The notes below the pieces were generated by a model. It saw only the letters and a program-made list of their open reading frames with translations. It was not told the DNA's origin and searched no databases. Below are positions 7,608-10,316 of a stretch of 10,316 bases of DNA, one piece after another; positions within the stretch are counted from its first letter, which is position 1, and each line of letters begins with the position of its first letter. A program made the position numbers and the translations under genes. The DNA comes from Euperipatoides rowelli (Eukaryota > Onychophora > Udeonychophora > Euonychophora > Peripatopsidae): the NCBI GenBank assembly GCA_003024985.2, contig PXIH01S0005306.1. One strand, 5' to 3'.

Positions 7608-7752
7608 CTCTGGAATAATACTCTGGTCAATGTTTGATTCAGTATTACTTAAAAATGGCTTAAATTGTATGCAAATGAGTCGACCGATGTCACCTCCATG
7701 GAGTGTCACAATCCACAGCATTAGACAAGATTGCAGCTCTGTGAAAAACAAC
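7608..7752 (-). CDS. Candidate internal exon, unknown protein (weak)
   Basis: On the minus strand a 145-bp block is bounded by an acceptor-like TTATTACAG|G (AG at 7754-7753) and a good donor GAG|GTAAAA (GT at 7607-7606). One frame is open throughout: one base completes a split codon, then 48 codons run to the donor in phase 0. It starts LFFTELQSCLMLWIVTLHGG and ends QSIIPE. G+C is about 39%, clearly above the surroundings. The length is typical of an internal animal exon. The acceptor's polypyrimidine tract is poor, and no protein family was recognised. An open frame of this length alone is not significant in this DNA, so the case rests on the splice-like ends and the composition. No neighbouring exon in a compatible phase was found. 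Confidence 0.3.
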
Positions 7753-8216
7753 CTGTAATAATTTTTTTACAGCTTTTTTTTTCATAAAAAATATAGTAAG
7801 TTGTTAGGCTGCAATGTTTACAAAAAAAAATTCTCAAGTTGTGCTAATGATATCAGATTGTGACCCAAGGGCTAGTTGTCACCTTGGAGGATGTTAAAAA
7901 GTTAATTTAAAATCCATTATGTAGCAAGTTAGCAATACAAGTCTAAAAATATTTCCATAGGAATCTTCAGTCAGCTAATTTGACTGCAAGATCTTTGGTT
8001 TTCTATAGATAAGTTGTATTTGTAGATTTTTAAAATTCAATTATTATCAAAAACGCACAACAAGTATTTTCAATTGGGAGTCGTGCTCCATGGCTTCTTT
8101 AAATTGATTAATTTTTGATTTAATAAACTATAATCCAACACAGGCAAGTATAAATTGAGTATTTTTTCATCAAAAATCAAACTACATGGCTTTGATATTT
8201 ATAAGTAAGATTTTAC
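7753..8216. other. AT-rich stretch, no supported gene
   Basis: Nothing convincing was seen. On the minus strand near 8060-8100 the word GCCATGG sits in a good start context and begins a 14-codon frame, too short to call. Confidence 0.4.
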
Positions 8217-8263
8217 ATAACAAACCCAGAGCTTTTTCTCCTCCATGGATCTCATCTCCATGT
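8217..8263 (-). CDS. Candidate short exon (very weak)
   Basis: The minus strand shows a strong acceptor-like tract, TCACCTCCCTGTTTTACTCTTAG, abbreviated here as C/T-rich for about 20 bases and ending in AG at 8265-8264. It is followed by 47 bp with an open frame MEMRSMEEKKLWVCY and a GTAAAA donor (GT at 8216-8215). An alternative donor GTTTGT lies at 8225-8220. The composition is richer in G than the flanks. Its phase does not join directly to the candidate exon at 7608-7752 in any open frame, so another exon would be needed between them, or one of the two is false. No family was recognised. Confidence 0.2.
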
Positions 8264-8693
8264 CTAAGAGTAAAACAGGGAGGTGAAAATTTTAAAAGAA
8301 AAATAGAATGTAACATTAATATTTCTGTGACTTTGGAGAACTTCTTAAGCATACAATAAGCTAAAGCCTAGTAAGAGAGAGAGATATATATGTGTTGAGT
8401 AAGCTTAATATTTTACACAGTTCATAATTTAAGTTGTATAATTTGGTTCTTAGATATGTAAAATCATTAACAATAGCAAATTATAAAAGGCTAGCTTAAC
8501 ATTATTTTTTATTAAGTAAAACATATTAATAGGCCTATTTCCTTTGAAGAACTGCAATAGTCTGTCTTAAAACATAAATAACATAACTACTTTATTTTAT
8601 ATTTAATTGGGTTCGATTAAACTGAGATTGTCCATTTTTATGAAAACTTCAGTTGACTCTGGTAACAGAGTGTTAAGTTGTATGCCCGGTATC
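8264..8693. other. AT-rich stretch, no supported gene
   Basis: A small GA/TA microsatellite lies at about 8374-8391. TAGGCCTA occurs at 8530-8537. A tRNA B-box-like GGTTCGATT near 8611 has no matching A box or cloverleaf. Confidence 0.45.
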
Positions 8694-8705
8694 GTTAGGC
8701 CTAAC
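8694..8705. repeat. Perfect 12-bp palindrome GTTAGGCCTAAC
   Basis: This is the longest of the TAGGCC-centred palindromes in the window. It could be a binding site for a symmetric factor or simply a member of the over-represented TAGGCCTA word family. No function is shown by the sequence. Confidence 0.9.
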
Positions 8706-8770
8706 CATTCTGGGAATTGAGAGTCATGAGACACGTCCAAAGTTGGAATATTATTCCTGACACACTGGGG

Positions 8771-8789
8771 TTCTTTTTTTTTTTTTCAG
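8771..8789 (+). promoter_or_regulatory. Acceptor-like T-tract ending in CAG
   Basis: TTC followed by 13 T, then CAG, forms an unusually strong 3' splice-site-like tract on the plus strand. It is followed 12 bases later by an ATG in good start context. A T homopolymer could also give this by chance or be the reverse-complement tail of a retroposed sequence. Confidence 0.35.
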
Positions 8790-8801
8790 TAGAGAAGCAA
8801 A

Positions 8802-8894
8802 ATGGCACCGATTACTCATAAGAAATTAAAAAAAAAGGAAGGGCCCATTGCTAAAAGAGTACGAAGCAAAAAAAAAGTTGAAACAGACAGATAG
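8802..8894 (+). CDS. Short lysine-rich open frame after acceptor-like site (weak)
   Basis: The ATG at 8802-8804 has A at -3 and G at +4. It starts a 30-codon frame, MAPITHKKLKKKEGPIAKRV and then a lysine-rich end, stopping at TAG 8892-8894. The protein would be strongly basic, like a nuclear or nucleolar targeting segment. An A9 run at 8868-8876 lies inside. A one-base length change there would switch to a frame that stays open to a TAA at 8929-8931 (reading ..DRSLSECEKNKEC), so this could be the start of a larger, frameshifted gene or transposon protein. It could equally be chance in A-rich DNA. No family was recognised. Confidence 0.2.
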   Translation: MAPITHKKLKKKEGPIAKRVRSKKKVETDR

Positions 8895-9935
8895 ATCACT
8901 ATCTGAATGTGAGAAAAATAAGGAATGTTAAAAAAAAAGAATCAAAGCAGCAAAGAAGAAGTCAAATTATAAAGAACTCTATTTTGTGCAAAGAATTTAA
9001 AAGAAAAGGACTTGTATTACAATTATATAAAAAAAACATTATTTAATTTCACATTAAAAAAAATTGGCCATGAAATTGTCCCTTAATTTCAGAATATTTC
9101 ATAGTCAAAATTAATCAGATTGAAATTTATTAGTCACAAAATGCTTCGGCTTTATACATTATTATGTAATAAACAAATAAATAAACAAACTCTATGTGTT
9201 TAACACAAAAGCCATAAACTGCCAAAACAATATAGGCCTGCTCTCCAGGTTGTGACAAATGTTTTGTATGACATAAACTCCTCATCACTAAGAAATCCAA
9301 ATCCATTTTTCAAATATCCACATAAAGTAACCAAATATAACTCAAAAGGAAACAGAAATAAAGTCTTAAAAAACCCCAAATTATAGTGTAAATAAGAGTG
9401 TACATGCTTCCTGCAGCCATTAGATAGGCCAATCACATTACTGTAAATCAAGAATTTTTATCATGTCAGCCCTGGGAGAATTTTTAAATAATAAACTTCA
9501 ATAATCAGTCTATTATTACCGTAAAACGCAAGATTGATTGTAAATTGTAACCCTATGCTTAATCTTAAAAATACTATTGATGATTATGCCCCACAAAGAA
9601 CCATGTAGTCAACCAAAAAAGACTTTATTCACCAAATTGATCACATGCACATTTTTTTCTTATATTATTGAATGTATAGGATAAATCCCATGGTATCGCT
9701 TAGCAGTGATTTTTCATTTTAGCTTTTACAAGTTTTATTTTTGTTTTTAAAAAAGAGATTTAAACAAAGGCTTAGATACTATATTAATTTAAAACAAATA
9801 TTGTTGTAAGACTATTTTTCACATCATACTAAACATAAACTGATACAGCTGCACATGAAATGAAAATCAGACTGATTCTATCAAGTGGTTTCAATTCATG
9901 TGGTAATTTAAAATGTTACGAGTGTTTTTGATGGA
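8895..9935. other. AT-rich stretch, no supported gene
   Basis: A minus-strand open frame of 83 codons (9200-9451) has some protein-like stretches (NGFGFLSDEEFMSYK) but no splice or start context and a length near the chance maximum for this window. A minor AAAT/AAAC repeat lies at about 9168-9190. TAGGCC occurs at 9233 and 9425. Confidence 0.45.
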
Positions 9936-10096
9936 CAGTGTTTTAGGAATTAATTGTGATTTTACTTCTGTAATAATACCCTACACTGGGACAACAGTCC
10001 CATCCACACCCTTCAACGTGAGGGCACTGCATTCATGATAACTTTTAATTTTCGTAATTATCTAAATAAAATTAAAAAAAAAAAAATTTCAAACAA
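9936..10096. other. AT-rich spacer, possible interior of a degraded element
   Basis: CAGTGTTTTAGG at 9936 faintly resembles the terminus at 10146 read in reverse, but the flanking octamers do not match. An A-rich run ends near 10086. Confidence 0.25.
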
Positions 10097-10146
10097 AGGG
10101 CCCCCTGACCCCATGGGCGATCGCCGGCCAGCCCATTCCAACACTG
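10097..10146. mobile_element. Solitary hAT-like terminus (partial)
   Basis: Read on the minus strand from 10146, the sequence begins CAGTGTTGGAATGGGCTGGC, followed by CGGCGATCGCC and a GGGG/CCCC-rich block. A CAG start with a GC-rich subterminal block in otherwise AT-rich DNA looks like one end of a hAT-type element. No matching opposite end with the flank cctatatc was found, so the element is truncated, rearranged or very old, or the call is wrong. Confidence 0.35.
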
Positions 10147-10316
10147 CCTATATCTCCTGCCCTTTTTTGGAAAACTTTGTGCGTACCCTTTTTTAATCCT
10201 GCAGGAAATGCAAATGTACAGTATATATATGTCGTAAACCCCCCCTACCTTTACACACCCCCTAACTCCACTAAAACTAACTTACCTAGTGTCAGAAACT
10301 AAAATATAAATATAAA
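10147..10316. other. AT-rich window end, nothing recognised
   Basis: The block has C-rich patches (10238-10246 and 10256-10261) and a short TATATATA run near 10221. Nothing else was recognised, and the sequence continues past the window. Confidence 0.4.

Noticed and set aside
6932-7615. CAGAGGTG at 6932 and ACCTCTGG near 7606 as a possible transposon end pair
   Set aside because: The similarity stops after about 8 bases and the flanking octamers do not match.
8605-8625. GGTTCGATT resembling a tRNA or SINE B box
   Set aside because: No A box at suitable spacing, no cloverleaf and no poly-A or simple tail was found.
9200-9451. Minus-strand open frame of 83 codons with some protein-like stretches
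   Set aside because: There are no splice or start signals, no family match, and one or two frames of this size are expected by chance in the window.

Overview
This window is AT-rich animal DNA (I estimate about 70% A+T) and looks intergenic or intronic. It holds no intact gene, rRNA, tRNA, CRISPR array or prokaryotic signal. The mix of decayed non-LTR retrotransposon, several non-autonomous hAT-type DNA transposons, triplet and dinucleotide microsatellites and a two-base N gap points to a draft assembly of an invertebrate. The short palindromic word TAGGCC/TAGGCCTA is strongly over-represented, which I associate loosely with marine and freshwater invertebrates. The species cannot be named from the sequence.

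Left part (about 370-2770): a minus-strand, 5'-truncated LINE of the Jockey/CR1-like kind, recognised from reverse-transcriptase motifs (VDFNKAFDS, IQGSIL, LLFADDLNIY) and the usual C-terminal motifs. It carries stops and frameshifts and is dead. Its C-terminal coding end is split by two adjacent non-autonomous hAT-like elements (501-1184 and 1193-1778). Three copies of one 8-bp target site (ctctagat, ctctaaat, ctctagat) flank and separate them. The simplest history is LINE first, one hAT element into a TCTAGA site, then a second hAT element into one of the first one's target duplications. Joining the LINE across the insertion keeps its reading frame.

Middle part (about 2770-6320): mostly featureless AT-rich DNA, with an (AT)18 microsatellite, a 44-bp exact direct repeat beside the NN gap (possible assembly artefact), an ATT-rich microsatellite, a cluster of short repeats built on GCCCGTTACATGGGC, and a 153-bp hAT-type MITE with a perfect 8-bp target duplication (ccctcacc).

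Right part (about 6320-10316): a short imperfect inverted repeat around AAACCTGTCTTGAGA, a 170-bp CAT/CAC microsatellite, two weak candidate minus-strand exons (7608-7752 and 8217-8263), a plus-strand T-rich acceptor-like site followed by a short lysine-rich reading frame (8771-8894), and a lone hAT-like terminus near 10146. The exon candidates are at or little above chance level in DNA of this composition and none could be assigned to a protein family. Nothing here amounts to a working multi-gene system. The best-supported biology is the nested transposon history on the left.
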